Positions 1 through 9,380 of a DNA stretch of 62,338 nt are shown in pieces. The notes beneath the pieces are model-generated. The model was not told where the DNA came from. It saw only the letters and a list, made by a program, of their open reading frames with translations, and did not search any database. Positions within the stretch are counted from its first letter, which is position 1. Each line of letters opens with the position of its first letter. The translations under genes were made by a program, and so were the position numbers. The stretch comes from JAHEEL01 sp034660035 (lineage in GTDB: Bacteria; Actinomycetota; Acidimicrobiia; Spongiisociales; UBA5794): the NCBI GenBank assembly GCA_034660035.1, contig JAYEIJ010000169.1, positions 1-62,338 of the forward strand, given 5' to 3'.

Positions 1-2
1 CA

Positions 3-527
3 CAGGCCCAGGACCCTATGTTCGAGAGCCCGCCGCGCTGTCTGCTCAATCGCCAAGGTTCGGTCCAACAGGCGCAACTCCCCTCCCGGGTCACGATCGG
101 GACCGAGACCGACGTCTTCGTGCTCCCTTCTATGGACGGAGGTGAGCCTCCGATCCTCGCCGCTGGGGAATTCGCCGCAGCATTCACCGATCGCCCCGAG
201 GTGCACGCTTTGATGCAGTACCTCGCAACGCCCGAAGCCGGTGAGGCATGGGCCGGAGAGGGTGGATTCGTCTCGCCACACGTTTCATTCGACGCAGACG
301 CGTACGGTGATGACCTCGACCGTCACATGGCTGATGTTCTGAGTCAAGCCAACGTTGTTCGACTGGACGGATCCGACAGCATGCACCCGTCGGTCGGCAC
401 CGGAACCTTCTGGACCGGCATGGTTTCATACATCCGGGAGGGGAACGCCCGCGGTGTCGCCGCCGAGATTCAGGCCGGCTATCCCGAGGTCACCCACTTC
501 CCGGAGGTGCCGGTCTCGGAAGGCTGA
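3..527 (+). CDS. ABC transporter sugar-binding protein, C-terminal part (cut by window edge)
   Basis: The frame is open to the left edge, so only the last 174 codons are present. The sequence resembles the C-terminal lobe of extracellular carbohydrate-binding proteins of the alpha-glucoside (AglE-like) type: a PMFESPP segment, then a stretch ending AFTDRPEVHALMQYLATPE, which matches the family's usual late helix followed by GGFVSPH. It would bind a sugar outside the membrane for an ABC importer whose other genes lie outside the window. The signal peptide and N-lobe are not visible. Family assignment is by recalled similarity; substrate unknown. Confidence 0.75.
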   Translation, partial: QAQDPMFESPPRCLLNRQGSVQQAQLPSRVTIGTETDVFVLPSMDGGEPPILAAGEFAAAFTDRPEVHALMQYLATPEAGEAWAGEGGFVSPHVSFDADAYGDDLDRHMADVLSQANVVRLDGSDSMHPSVGTGTFWTGMVSYIREGNARGVAAEIQAGYPEVTHFPEVPVSEG

Positions 528-530
528 CGC

Positions 531-2588
531 TCAGCGCCAGAGATCTTCGAGCACGTCGGCGACGGGATCCTTGCCTGCCACCAACGTCTCAGCGCCGTCG
601 CCGTGCTGAGAAACCCCAACGGTGATCTTTTCGAACTGCTCCATGGCGGGGTCGAGGAACCGGCTCGGAAGAGCGTACGAGTGCTCCCGGCTGGAGCTGA
701 AGCGCTTGTGATAGAACCGCTGCGGCACCGTTACGTGGAGATGGTCCTTCGCCCTCGTGAGCGCGACGTAGAGAAGGCGTCGCTCTTCATCCAGGCCTCC
801 GGGATCCGAGATCGCCATGTCGGACGGGATGTTCCCGTCTGCGGCATGGATGACGAACACGGCCCGCCACTCACCGCCCTTCGCTGAGTGGATGGTCGAG
901 AGGGTGAGGTAGTCGTCGTCGAGGTGGGGCGGTCCGGCGAGGTCACTCGTGCTGGCAGGTGGATCGAGCGTGATCTCGGTCAGGAATCGACTCCTCGTTC
1001 CGTATTCGGAGGCGAGAGCGGCGAGTTGTCCGAGATCAGTCAACCGGGCCGTGGAATCTTCGTACGCGCGGTCAAAAACGAGGGTACAGAACGGAATCAG
1101 ACGCTCGATCTGCTGGGACGGACCCGGTTCGACTCCTTCCGAACCCCGGCAATCGCGAAGAGCGCTCTGCAACTCCCTCATCGGCTCCCTCGCCTCCGCC
1201 ACGACGGGGAACTGCGCAACGGTGAGTGCTACCAGGCGATCCGTGTCGTCCTTTGCGGCTTCCCCGTCGAGGTGGTCGGTGATCTTCAGCGAGGTTGCCG
1301 GCCCGATGCCTGGGATCATCTGGAGCACCCGGTTCCACGCCAGTTCGTCTTTCGGGTTATCGAGGATGCGCAACAGAGCCAGCAAATCCTTGACGTGCGC
1401 CGCTTCGAGGAACCGCAGGCCACCGTACTTGACGAACGGGATGTTCCTCCTGGACAGTTCGATCTCGAGGCCCGCCGAATGGTGACCGGTGCGGAACAGC
1501 ACGGCCTGATCCCGGAGAGGGGTGCCGGCCTCCCGGTGTTCGAGCACCCGATCGGCAACCAGATCCGCTTGAGCCGCCTCATCGAAGCACGTGATGAGGT
1601 CCGGGATACGACCGGCCGGGCGTTCGGTCCAGAGTTCCTTCTGGAACGTCTCGGACGAGGCATCGATGACAGCATTCGCCGCGTCGAGGATCTGGGGAGT
1701 GGAACGGTAGTTCTGTTCGAGCGTCACGACGGTCGCGTTCTCGTAGGCCTCCGGGAATCCGAGGATGTTCTCGACTGTGGCTCCGCGAAACGAGTAGATG
1801 GCCTGGGCGTCATCGCCGACCACAGTGAGATTTCCGCTGGCTCCGCACAGCGACCGGAGGATCTCGGCCTGACTCCGGTTCGTGTCCTGGTACTCGTCGA
1901 CGAGAACATGATCGAAAAGGTTGCGGACGGTGCCACCCGTGGGCGAATCGAGAAGAGCGTTCCAGTAGAGGAGGAGATCGTCGTAGTCGACGACGTTGTG
2001 ATCCTTCTTCCGCGCCGTGTAGGCACGGAAGATCTCTCGCAGCGCGTCGACGTGGTCGGCGACCCACGGGAATCTCTCTTCGACAGTCTCGCTGAGCGGT
2101 GTTCTGGCGTTCACCGTACGGGAGTAGACGGCCGCGATCGTCTCTTTCTTGGGGAACCGCTGCTTCGATCCTCCGAATCCGAGTTCGGTGCGGATCATTC
2201 CGAACAGTGATGCAGCATCGGACTGGTCGATGACGGTGAAACCGTCCGCGAGACCCACGGCCGCTCCGTACTGCCGGAGCAGCCGGTTCGCGACAGCGTG
2301 GAACGTACCGCCCCACACTCGCCCTACCGACCGGTTCGAGATGAGGGCACCCGAGCGGCGGAGCATCTCTGAAGCGGCTCGGCGAGTGAAGGTGAGCAGG
2401 AGAACCCGCTCGGCGGGGATGCCCTCATCAACGAGACGTGCGACCCGGCTGGCCAACGTGCGGGTCTTGCCGGAACCGGCGCCGGCGATGACGAGGAGCG
2501 GCCCGTCCCCGTGGAGAACGGCCTCGCACTGTCGATCATTGAGCCCGTCGAGCCAGGCAGGATCTTCCGGGATAGATACGTCGAACAT
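531..2588 (-). CDS. UvrD/PcrA-type superfamily 1 DNA helicase
   Basis: A 685-residue SF1A helicase that would unwind DNA 3'-to-5' using ATP, in repair or recombination. Visible motifs in order: Q-motif region LNDRQCEAV near residue 17, Walker A GAGSGKT at 36-42, motif Ia TFTRRAA, Walker B DEYQDTN, motif III GDDAQAIYSFRGA, motif IV QNYRS, motif V STIHSAKGGEW and motif VI EERRLLYVALTRAKD. The frame is open upstream to 2687, but the extra N-terminal stretch is basic and non-conserved, so I chose the ATG at 2588. No nuclease domain is seen. Its 3' end is 3 bp from the upstream convergent gene. It could be called PcrA or UvrD2; I cannot separate these. Confidence 0.9.
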   Translation of the reverse strand: MFDVSIPEDPAWLDGLNDRQCEAVLHGDGPLLVIAGAGSGKTRTLASRVARLVDEGIPAERVLLLTFTRRAASEMLRRSGALISNRSVGRVWGGTFHAVANRLLRQYGAAVGLADGFTVIDQSDAASLFGMIRTELGFGGSKQRFPKKETIAAVYSRTVNARTPLSETVEERFPWVADHVDALREIFRAYTARKKDHNVVDYDDLLLYWNALLDSPTGGTVRNLFDHVLVDEYQDTNRSQAEILRSLCGASGNLTVVGDDAQAIYSFRGATVENILGFPEAYENATVVTLEQNYRSTPQILDAANAVIDASSETFQKELWTERPAGRIPDLITCFDEAAQADLVADRVLEHREAGTPLRDQAVLFRTGHHSAGLEIELSRRNIPFVKYGGLRFLEAAHVKDLLALLRILDNPKDELAWNRVLQMIPGIGPATSLKITDHLDGEAAKDDTDRLVALTVAQFPVVAEAREPMRELQSALRDCRGSEGVEPGPSQQIERLIPFCTLVFDRAYEDSTARLTDLGQLAALASEYGTRSRFLTEITLDPPASTSDLAGPPHLDDDYLTLSTIHSAKGGEWRAVFVIHAADGNIPSDMAISDPGGLDEERRLLYVALTRAKDHLHVTVPQRFYHKRFSSSREHSYALPSRFLDPAMEQFEKITVGVSQHGDGAETLVAGKDPVADVLEDLWR

Positions 2589-2716
2589 ATGTTCGTTGAG
2601 TGTAGTCACTCGCGGGGAGTCCACGGGAGCCGTTCGACGGTCTGCTCGCCGGGGGTACCAGGGGACAGGCGGCAGGCAGCGGGCCATACCTCGTGGCTGG
2701 ATGTCGGAATCGCGGG

Positions 2717-3679
2717 CTATCGGCTCAGTTGTCTGAACGCCCTGCTCAGATCCGCATGGAGCGTCGCTACTTCATCTTCGGACCAGGCGCCCGGATCCGC
2801 CCTGAGGAAGGATGTGCGATCGGCGCGGTTGTCGAAAACGGTGACCGGGATGTTCCGAACAGCGCCTTCTCCGCCGACCGCGATCGAATCGCCACCGTTC
2901 TCCTCGACGAGCCAGACGAAATCATCGACACCGTACTCGCGGAACATGACGTCATCCGGCACGCCGTGGAAGAGGATCGACGCATCCCCGTCCCGGCCCG
3001 GCTTCGCACGCTCCGCGTTCTTGCGACGGCTCTCCTCGGGCGTGACCCACACGTAGAGGATCGACGTCCGCCTCTTGATCTCGTCGGACAGTTCCGCGAG
3101 CGAATAGGCATAGCCGAAGGGAGGCAGCAGTGGCATCTCGGCCCCGGCCGGACCACCCCTGGCGAACTCGATGACGACCGAGGCTCCTTCGCTCCACAAC
3201 GAACCGACCCAAGCAAGCTCCGTCCACAGAGCCGCCGCTTCGTCTTCCAGCGCCTCGGCGAGATTGCCCCGGACATCGGACGTGAGGCCTCGCATCGCCG
3301 GAGCGGCACCGACCTTCTCTCTTGCCCGGTCGAGTCGGTCGAAGAGCCAGGTGGCTGCCGACTCCGGCCGCGGCAACGCACTCCCGAGCATGGCGTAGTC
3401 CTCATTGAGGAGATGGATGAGCGTTCCCCAATCCCGCGGATCTGAGAACGCTCGTGTTCGTTTCGGGAAGAAGACCGGTGACTCCCCCATGAAGAACAAC
3501 TCCTCTGAGATCCGCCGCATCAAGTGCACGTAGGGGTAGTCGTCGAGCGGGACAACGGGTCCTAGGTGCAAGTCCCGTTCAGCGACATCCTTCTCAAGGT
3601 GAGCAAGGTACCGACGGAGTTCCGATTTGCCGGACGCGGGGAGAGCAAGAAGAAGAAGCGTGTCGATGGTCGAATTCAT
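2717..3679 (-). CDS. P-loop NTPase of unknown function
   Basis: A 320-residue soluble protein beginning with a strand-P-loop unit (LLLLALPASGKSE, about residues 8-20), as in small kinases of the adenylate-kinase/AAA_33 type. The rest contains a DDYPYVHLMRR segment, an acidic centre and IKRRTSILYVWVTPEESRRKNAERAKPGRD, which looks like the Arg-rich lid of a kinase. I do not recognise a named family. The ATG at 3679 places the P-loop near the N-terminus; six more codons are possible (3697). It sits behind the helicase on the same strand, with 128 bp between them. Substrate unknown. Confidence 0.7.
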   Translation of the reverse strand: MNSTIDTLLLLALPASGKSELRRYLAHLEKDVAERDLHLGPVVPLDDYPYVHLMRRISEELFFMGESPVFFPKRTRAFSDPRDWGTLIHLLNEDYAMLGSALPRPESAATWLFDRLDRAREKVGAAPAMRGLTSDVRGNLAEALEDEAAALWTELAWVGSLWSEGASVVIEFARGGPAGAEMPLLPPFGYAYSLAELSDEIKRRTSILYVWVTPEESRRKNAERAKPGRDGDASILFHGVPDDVMFREYGVDDFVWLVEENGGDSIAVGGEGAVRNIPVTVFDNRADRTSFLRADPGAWSEDEVATLHADLSRAFRQLSR

Positions 3680-3773
3680 CCAGTGACGATAGACCACGAC
3701 CGATCCGGGGTTTCCGCCTCCGCTCGGTAGTTCTGCACGGTCTGCGACACTGAGAGGGCAAGGAAGGGACAGA

Positions 3774-4679
3774 GTGGAACAACGGAAGGGAACCTGGCTG
3801 GCCGTTGCGGCCTACTCCTTCTGGGGGTTCGTTCCGATCTTCTGGAAGGCCCTCGACGCTGTTCCCGCCCTCGAACTTCTCGCCCATCGGATCGTATGGT
3901 CTGTGCCGCTCCTGTTCCTCATCATCGTCGGGAGGAAGCACCTCGGCGTGCTCAGAGACTCGTTCCGGACGCCGGTCACAGCCGTCACGGCACTCGTAGG
4001 AGGTGTCCTTCTTTCGATCAACTGGGGTGTCTTCGTGTGGGCGATCACGACGAGCCACATCGTTGAGGCGTCCCTCGGCTACTTCATCAACCCTCTGGTA
4101 TCGGTGGCGCTCGGCGTGATCGTCTTACGAGAGCATCTCAGCACCGCCCAACGCGTCGCCGTCGGGATCGCCCTTATCGGGGTTGCAGGAATGACGATCC
4201 TGTCGGGCGTGCTGCCATGGATCTCACTCGTTCTGGCTTTCTCGTTCGGGACGTACGGTCTTCTCAAGAAGCGGGTCACCGCGGCACCTCCGATCGAGGG
4301 TTTGTTCATGGAAAGCACCTTCGTGGCAGTTCCTGCACTTCTGTACCTCGGAATCCTTGCCGGAAGCGGAACCGGCGCCCTCGGATCTTCGGCAGCTACG
4401 ACGATGCTCTTGATCACTGCCGGTGCGGTCACGATCTTCCCGCTCGTCCTGTTCGGAGCCGCGGCCCAACGCATCCCGCTCTCGACTCTCGGCATCCTTC
4501 AGTACATCGCTCCGATCCTCCAGCTTCTGCTCGGGGTCGTTCTCTATGGCGAGGCCGTATCGAGCGGCGAGTGGTTCGGCTTCGTACTGGTGTGGATCGC
4601 TCTCGCCATCTACACGATCGACAACGCCCGGACGCTCAAGGATGCAGAGCGGACCGGGTCTGTCACGGATCTCGGCTAG
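3774..4679 (+). CDS. rarD: RarD-type EamA family transporter
   Basis: A 301-residue integral membrane protein with about ten hydrophobic segments and the typical RarD opening (KGTWLAVAAYSFWGFVPIFWKAL). It also has the internal INWGVFVWAITTSHIVEASLGYFINPLVSVALG motif that marks RarD within the DMT superfamily. The family is associated with chloramphenicol sensitivity or metabolite export, but its substrate is not established. It begins with GTG and converges with the next EamA gene, overlapping it by 4 bp. Confidence 0.88.
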   Translation: MEQRKGTWLAVAAYSFWGFVPIFWKALDAVPALELLAHRIVWSVPLLFLIIVGRKHLGVLRDSFRTPVTAVTALVGGVLLSINWGVFVWAITTSHIVEASLGYFINPLVSVALGVIVLREHLSTAQRVAVGIALIGVAGMTILSGVLPWISLVLAFSFGTYGLLKKRVTAAPPIEGLFMESTFVAVPALLYLGILAGSGTGALGSSAATTMLLITAGAVTIFPLVLFGAAAQRIPLSTLGILQYIAPILQLLLGVVLYGEAVSSGEWFGFVLVWIALAIYTIDNARTLKDAERTGSVTDLG

Positions 4680-5584
4680 AAATGCGCCGGGCGATCGGCC
4701 GTGCGCCGGGGGTGCCGTGCTCGACCTGCCACGGCCACGCCCACCAGAGCGAACACGGCTCCGATGAGGATCGGAACGGTCAACACTTCGTCGAGCAAGA
4801 CGACGCCGGCAACAACGCCCACAACCGGCGCCAGGTAACCGGTCAGGGCAACGCGGGCTGCCGAGGTGTGTCGCGACGCGAACAGCGTCGCGAAGAACGG
4901 CAGGAACGTGCTGCCAAGACCCAGGGCGACCAGAGCGACCCACGATGTCGTGTTGACACCTGCGAGGTCGATATCTCGAACGAGCAACCCGGCGGCCACG
5001 GCCACTACGGCTCCGGCGAGGAACATCGGGATCGCGAGTTCGGTCGTGCGATGCCTCGGGGCGTACTTCCGGCTGAGAACGCCGCTCGTCGCACCGGCAA
5101 CAACACCGCCGAGAGCGAACATCGCGCCGATCCGGACATTGCCGCCATCGCCGCCGATCCCCGAATCACCGAACGCCACGATGAGGAACGAACCGACCAG
5201 GCCGATCGCCAATCCGAGGACCTGGTTCTTGCCGAGCCGCTCGTGCAGCGTCACGGCGGCCAGTGCAGCCGTCGACGCCGGGATGATCGTGATGAAGATG
5301 CCCTCGACGCCGGCGGAGACATATTGCAGCGAGGAGATGAAGAGCATCGGAGCAAGCCCGATGCGCAGCACCCCGATGATGGCTCCGTCCCGCCAAGCCG
5401 CTCGGGTGATACCGCCGCCCTTTCCCAACCAGACGAGGAGGACGGCCGCTGTAGCGGTCAGGATGCGGACGACGATGACCGTGAACGTCGTCACGCCTTC
5501 GGAGAACACGAAGCGAGTGCCAACACCGGCCATCCCCCACCCGAGTGAGGCGGCCAGCAGCGCGGTCAGTACCCGGGTGTGCAT
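4676..5584 (-). CDS. EamA/DMT family transporter
   Basis: A 302-residue protein with ten predicted membrane segments in two EamA repeats. The first begins TRVLTALLAASLGWGMAGVGTRF and the second follows the GGVVAGATSGVLSRKYAP loop. Members export amino acids, purines or other small metabolites; nothing here fixes the substrate. It overlaps the 3' end of the opposite-strand rarD-like gene by 4 bp. No operon partner is evident. Confidence 0.85.
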   Translation of the reverse strand: MHTRVLTALLAASLGWGMAGVGTRFVFSEGVTTFTVIVVRILTATAAVLLVWLGKGGGITRAAWRDGAIIGVLRIGLAPMLFISSLQYVSAGVEGIFITIIPASTAALAAVTLHERLGKNQVLGLAIGLVGSFLIVAFGDSGIGGDGGNVRIGAMFALGGVVAGATSGVLSRKYAPRHRTTELAIPMFLAGAVVAVAAGLLVRDIDLAGVNTTSWVALVALGLGSTFLPFFATLFASRHTSAARVALTGYLAPVVGVVAGVVLLDEVLTVPILIGAVFALVGVAVAGRARHPRRTADRPAHF

Positions 5585-5611
5585 GAGGCGACGCTACCGG
5601 TCGCGCCCCTT

Positions 5612-6529
5612 CTACTCAGCCAGGAATTCGAGAGCCCTGCCCGCTTGCTCGACCGAGTCGATCGTGATCGGATCGAGGACGAGTTGGACATGATCGGCCC
5701 CGAGCGACGCGTATGAGCGCAGCGTGTCTGCGAGCTCCTCGGGTGTGCCGCTCGTCGGATCCGCTGAATGCCGATCGGTGTCACCCTGGCGGCGTCCTCC
5801 GCCACCCGAGAACTGCCAGTAGAGCGCCGTGGTGCGACCGATCTCCGACGGATCCCGACCGACACCGCGGGCGGCGTCGTCGATCGTCGCGTTCAGCTTC
5901 TCGAAGCCTTCAGGAATGTTGCCGTGCCATGCATGCCACGTGTTCCAGAGATCGACATACGGCAGCGTCGCTCGGAGCACCCGGGGACCGATCGACCCGA
6001 TCATGATCGGCGGTGCCTCAGGCCGGCTCCGGGGCACGAGATGGCAATCCCGAGCCGTGTAGTACTCGCCGTCGAAGTCGATCTCTCCTTCGCTCAGCAA
6101 GGTCCGAATGATCGTGAACGCCTCCTCGAATCGACTCGCGCGATGATCGAACGGGAACCCGTAGGCCCGATACTCGATCTCGTTCCACCCGGCGCCGAGA
6201 CCGAGGACGAGACGGCCGCCAGAGATCTCGTCGACCGTCGTGGCTTTCTTGGCGAGCATCGCCGGACTGTGAAAGCTCGTCGCTGCGACGAGCGGCCCGA
6301 TTTGGACCCGCTCGGTGATGGCTGCGACAGCGGCGAGGAGCGACCAGGCCTCCCACGGGGCGGCGGGGCCATCCGGGGTGTCGTACAGAAGATGGTCACC
6401 GATCCAGATGGAGTCGAACCCCAGGCCTTCGATCGCCAGCGACATGTCGCGCAGGTCGGGCCACCGGGCAGGCCACTCGATTTCGGGAAGCTGGACACCG
6501 ACGGCGATGGATCGTTGCGTGATACTCAT
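5612..6529 (-). CDS. LLM-class (F420-dependent type) oxidoreductase
   Basis: A 305-residue bacterial-luciferase-like TIM barrel. It opens with VGVQLPEIEWPARWPDLRDMSLAIEGLGFDSIWIGDHLLYD and has the LVLGLGAGWNEIEYRAYGFPF motif typical of LLM oxidoreductases of high-GC Gram-positives, most of which use coenzyme F420. The frame continues far upstream, but the ATG at 6529 starts exactly where homology to the family begins. It is divergent from a second LLM gene at 6643. The substrate cannot be deduced. F420 use is family knowledge, not proven here. Confidence 0.85.
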   Translation of the reverse strand: MSITQRSIAVGVQLPEIEWPARWPDLRDMSLAIEGLGFDSIWIGDHLLYDTPDGPAAPWEAWSLLAAVAAITERVQIGPLVAATSFHSPAMLAKKATTVDEISGGRLVLGLGAGWNEIEYRAYGFPFDHRASRFEEAFTIIRTLLSEGEIDFDGEYYTARDCHLVPRSRPEAPPIMIGSIGPRVLRATLPYVDLWNTWHAWHGNIPEGFEKLNATIDDAARGVGRDPSEIGRTTALYWQFSGGGGRRQGDTDRHSADPTSGTPEELADTLRSYASLGADHVQLVLDPITIDSVEQAGRALEFLAE

Positions 6530-6642
6530 GACAGTGATCGTAGGGGACCGCGAGCACTGGGCTACTTGCTCCATTCCGCGGGCTGTCGGCGCCATATGGA
6601 ACGCTGTGAACCCTGGGTATGCCTTTGGGGTACGCTCGGGGG

Positions 6643-7503
6643 ATGCATATCGGCGTCTCCATCTTCGCAACCGACACCACCATCCAACCCGTTGCCCTCG
6701 GCCGGGCCGTCGAGGAACGGGGCTTCGAATCCCTTTGGCTCCCGGAGCACAGCCACATCCCCGTATCGCGCACCACTCCGTGGGGCGGCACCGCCGGGGC
6801 CCCTCCTCTGCCCGAGATGTACTGGCGGACCCACGATCAGTTCGTTGCGCTCGCCGCCATCGCTGCAACCACCGAGACGCTTGTGCTCGGCACCGGGATC
6901 ACACTCGTTGCCCAGCGAGATCCGATCTGGCTGGCCAAGCAGGTCGCGTCGCTCGACGCCATCTCGAACGGACGGGTCATCTTCGGGATCGGCTACGGGT
7001 GGAACAAAGAGGAGATGGCCGACCATGGAATCGCCTATCTCGAGCGAAGAGCGATCCTGCGCGAGAAGGTTCTCGCTATGAAGGAGATCTGGACGAAGGA
7101 CGTGGCCGAGTACCACGGGGATCACGTCGACTTCGATGCCTCGTGGTCGTGGCCGAAGCCCGTCCAGAAGCCCCACCCCCCGATCGTGCTCGGTGGCGGC
7201 GCCGGTCCAAAGACGTTCGGTGACATCGCCGAGTTCTGCGACGGGTGGATGCCGATCGCCGGACGGCACGAGTTCACCACGAAACTCGCCGCCCTTCGCA
7301 GCGCACTCCATTCCGCCCGCCGGGATCCGGCGTCGCTTGCCGTCGGTGTCTTCAATGCACCGCCCGACGCCGACGACCTTCGGAGCCTCGCCCAGGCCGG
7401 GGTCGTTCGGGCCGTACTCCCGCTCGCGTCCAGGTCGCCCGATGAGGTCCTCGCCAAACTGGACCGATACGCTCCGCTCATCGAAGCGTTGAAGGACGCC
7501 TGA
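6643..7503 (+). CDS. LLM-class F420-dependent oxidoreductase
   Basis: A 286-residue LLM protein starting MHIGVSIFATDTT behind a GGGGG ribosome-binding site. It contains VEERGFESLWLPEHSHIP, LVLGTGITLVAQRDPIWLAKQVASLDAISNGRVIFGIGYGWNKEEM, and HPPIVLGGGAGPKTF near residue 180. These match the family that Actinobacteria use for F420-dependent redox chemistry on small molecules. It shares its promoter region with the opposite-strand paralogue at 5612-6529, so the two may be co-regulated. The two sequences are clearly different and not a recent duplication. Confidence 0.87.
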   Translation: MHIGVSIFATDTTIQPVALGRAVEERGFESLWLPEHSHIPVSRTTPWGGTAGAPPLPEMYWRTHDQFVALAAIAATTETLVLGTGITLVAQRDPIWLAKQVASLDAISNGRVIFGIGYGWNKEEMADHGIAYLERRAILREKVLAMKEIWTKDVAEYHGDHVDFDASWSWPKPVQKPHPPIVLGGGAGPKTFGDIAEFCDGWMPIAGRHEFTTKLAALRSALHSARRDPASLAVGVFNAPPDADDLRSLAQAGVVRAVLPLASRSPDEVLAKLDRYAPLIEALKDA

Positions 7504-7546
7504 GGTCTCAGTCGACCGGTCCGCATCCGCGCGGTACCGTTGCACC

Positions 7547-8677
7547 ATGACCGAGAGTGGCAACGGGAGTCCGCCGGTACCGCAGATCGAGTACACACTC
7601 GTCAAACTCGTCCTCTACGTGCGGGTCCTCGGGTTCGTCTGGATGACGTTGCTGGTCATCATCACGTGGTTCACAGACGACGCCGCGAATCTTGCGATCG
7701 TGGCGGCGGCGGAGATCCTCGCCGGCGTGTGGACCTTCGTCACCGTTCGCGCCGCCAGGAACCCCTTGGCCCTGCGCACATGGAAGTTCGCAGCGATCGA
7801 CGGTGTCGTTGCCCTCCTCGTAGCGGCGTCCTCCTTCGTCTCTGGAGCCGGCGACCTCTTCCACGGCGGATACCCGATCTCATGGCTGGCCGTCGCCGCA
7901 TTCGCCGGCGGCATGCGTCTCGCCATCGCCGCTGCCCTCGTTCTTGGCGCACAGCAGGTCGTCGGGTTCCTCCTCACCGGACGTACGCCGATCCAGACCA
8001 CCGGCGCGCTCGTGTTCATCGTCTACGCCGTGATCTTCGGTTATACGATCGACACGCTGCGGCGCAACGACGCTCTCCGACGAGAGGCCGATCTCGCACT
8101 CCAAGTAGAGCGGTCTAAGCGCGCCCGTCAAGAGGAGCGCCTCGCTCTGGCGAACGAGTTGCACGACTCGGTTCTGCAGACGCTTCAGGTCATACGCACA
8201 GACGCCGACGACCCCGATCGAGTCCGCTATCTCGTGCGCAGCGAGGAACGAGCGGTCGATCGGTTGATCAACCGATTCCGGCGCACCGATGACGCCAGCT
8301 TCGAGGCAGCACTGCTCGCCGTCAGAGACGAGATCGAGGATCTGTACGGGATCGAAATCCGTGCGGTCATTCGCGAGGACATTCCCCTGAACCCCTCCGT
8401 CCTCGCAGCCGTCGACGCCACGAGAGAAGCGTTGACGAACGCCTCCCGACACTCAGGGACCTCGGAGATCAACCTCTACGCCGAAGTGGTGAAAGGCCAC
8501 GTCCACGTCTTCGTTCGCGATCGAGGGGTCGGCTTCGACCCGGAGCAAACGGAGTACGGGCGCGGTCTCAGCTACTCCCTCCGCGAGAGGATGGAATCGG
8601 TCGGCGGGTTCGTCCACATCCACAGCACGGTCGGCGAGGGGACCGAGATCGAGATCTGCTCCGGAGGTTGCCGATGA
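7547..8677 (+). CDS. Membrane sensor histidine kinase, NarL-partner type
   Basis: A 376-residue two-component kinase. Residues 20-170 form about five or six membrane segments. A short coiled linker then leads to a HisKA_3-like dimerisation helix with ELHDSVLQTLQ (phospho-acceptor His206), followed by the ATPase domain with an N-box (ATREALTNASRHSG) and a G-box (DRGVGFDPEQTEYGRGLSYSLRERM). No separate sensory domain is seen, so the signal is probably sensed in the membrane. The stop overlaps the ATG of the response regulator (ATGA), which shows translational coupling. The ligand is unknown. Confidence 0.88.
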   Translation: MTESGNGSPPVPQIEYTLVKLVLYVRVLGFVWMTLLVIITWFTDDAANLAIVAAAEILAGVWTFVTVRAARNPLALRTWKFAAIDGVVALLVAASSFVSGAGDLFHGGYPISWLAVAAFAGGMRLAIAAALVLGAQQVVGFLLTGRTPIQTTGALVFIVYAVIFGYTIDTLRRNDALRREADLALQVERSKRARQEERLALANELHDSVLQTLQVIRTDADDPDRVRYLVRSEERAVDRLINRFRRTDDASFEAALLAVRDEIEDLYGIEIRAVIREDIPLNPSVLAAVDATREALTNASRHSGTSEINLYAEVVKGHVHVFVRDRGVGFDPEQTEYGRGLSYSLRERMESVGGFVHIHSTVGEGTEIEICSGGCR

Positions 8678-9345
8678 CAGAACGACTGCGCGTCTTCCTC
8701 GTCGACGATCATGATGTTGCCCGAGCCGGAGCGAGGCACTACCTCGAAGACCGATACAACATCGTCGGCGAGGCGGACAACGCCATGGACGCTGCGGACA
8801 TGATCTGCGACCGCGCGCCGGACATCGTTCTGCTCGACGTGCACCTCCCGGGTGGCGGCGGAGCTTCGGTCGTTACCCAGGTCCGCCTTACCCACCCCGA
8901 CATCCGCTTCCTGGCCTTCACCGTCTCCGCCGTTCGAAAGGACGTGCTTCGACTCCTGGACGCCGGTGTCGACGGCTACGTCACGAAGGGGACGTTCGGT
9001 CCCGATCTGCCGGACCTCGTCGAGGCGGCCGCCGCGGGACGCCGACCCGTCTCGCCGGACGTCGCCGGGTACCTCCTCGACATCGACGAGCAGATCGCTG
9101 AGGCAGCCGGCATCGAGAAGCTCACGCCGAGAGAGCGCGAGGTCGTGAATCTCATCGCTCGCGGATACACCTACAGGGAGACCGCTGCACGAATGGATAT
9201 CTCGGTCAAGACACTCGAGACCCACATGCATCACATCTTCGAGAAACTCGGCATCGCCAGCCGTCACGAATTGTCACGTCTGGCATTCGACACGGGTTTC
9301 GTCCGGCCCGACGACACCGAAAGGCATCGGGGAGAACCCCGATAG
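8674..9345 (+). CDS. NarL/FixJ-family response regulator
   Basis: A 223-residue regulator. The receiver domain at 1-120 carries acidic residues DD at 11-12, phospho-acceptor Asp55 in IVLLDVHLPG, and a Lys in GYVTKGTF. The C-terminal LuxR-type HTH lies at about 148-205 (LTPREREVVNLIARGYTYRETAARMDISVKTLETHMHHIFEKLG). A GGAGG site lies just upstream of the ATG, and the start overlaps the stop of the cognate kinase. Target genes are not evident. A 20-bp perfect palindrome follows the gene at 9361-9380. Confidence 0.92.
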   Translation: MTERLRVFLVDDHDVARAGARHYLEDRYNIVGEADNAMDAADMICDRAPDIVLLDVHLPGGGGASVVTQVRLTHPDIRFLAFTVSAVRKDVLRLLDAGVDGYVTKGTFGPDLPDLVEAAAAGRRPVSPDVAGYLLDIDEQIAEAAGIEKLTPREREVVNLIARGYTYRETAARMDISVKTLETHMHHIFEKLGIASRHELSRLAFDTGFVRPDDTERHRGEPR

Positions 9346-9360
9346 CGGAGTCGAACACGA

Positions 9361-9380
9361 TGTTGCACCATGGTGCAACA
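9361..9380. promoter_or_regulatory. 20-bp perfect palindrome between genes
   Basis: The sequence TGTTGCACCATGGTGCAACA is its own reverse complement over all 20 bases. It lies 15 bp after the response regulator stop and 220 bp before the next gene. Its core (9364-9377) is TGCAC-CATG-GTGCA, the same TGCAC-N4-GTGCA pattern found at the sugar-regulon promoters at 41.4 and 48.6 kb. It is a single site here, not a pair. It may be a protein-binding site; without a loop it is a poor hairpin terminator. Confidence 0.5.

Noticed and set aside
888..2210. Long open frame on the plus strand opposite the helicase gene
   Set aside because: It lies wholly antisense to a clear UvrD-type helicase and has the Arg/Gly-rich composition of a shadow frame.
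2693..3445. Plus-strand frame opposite the P-loop protein
   Set aside because: No recognisable motif, antisense to a frame with a good P-loop and better codon composition.
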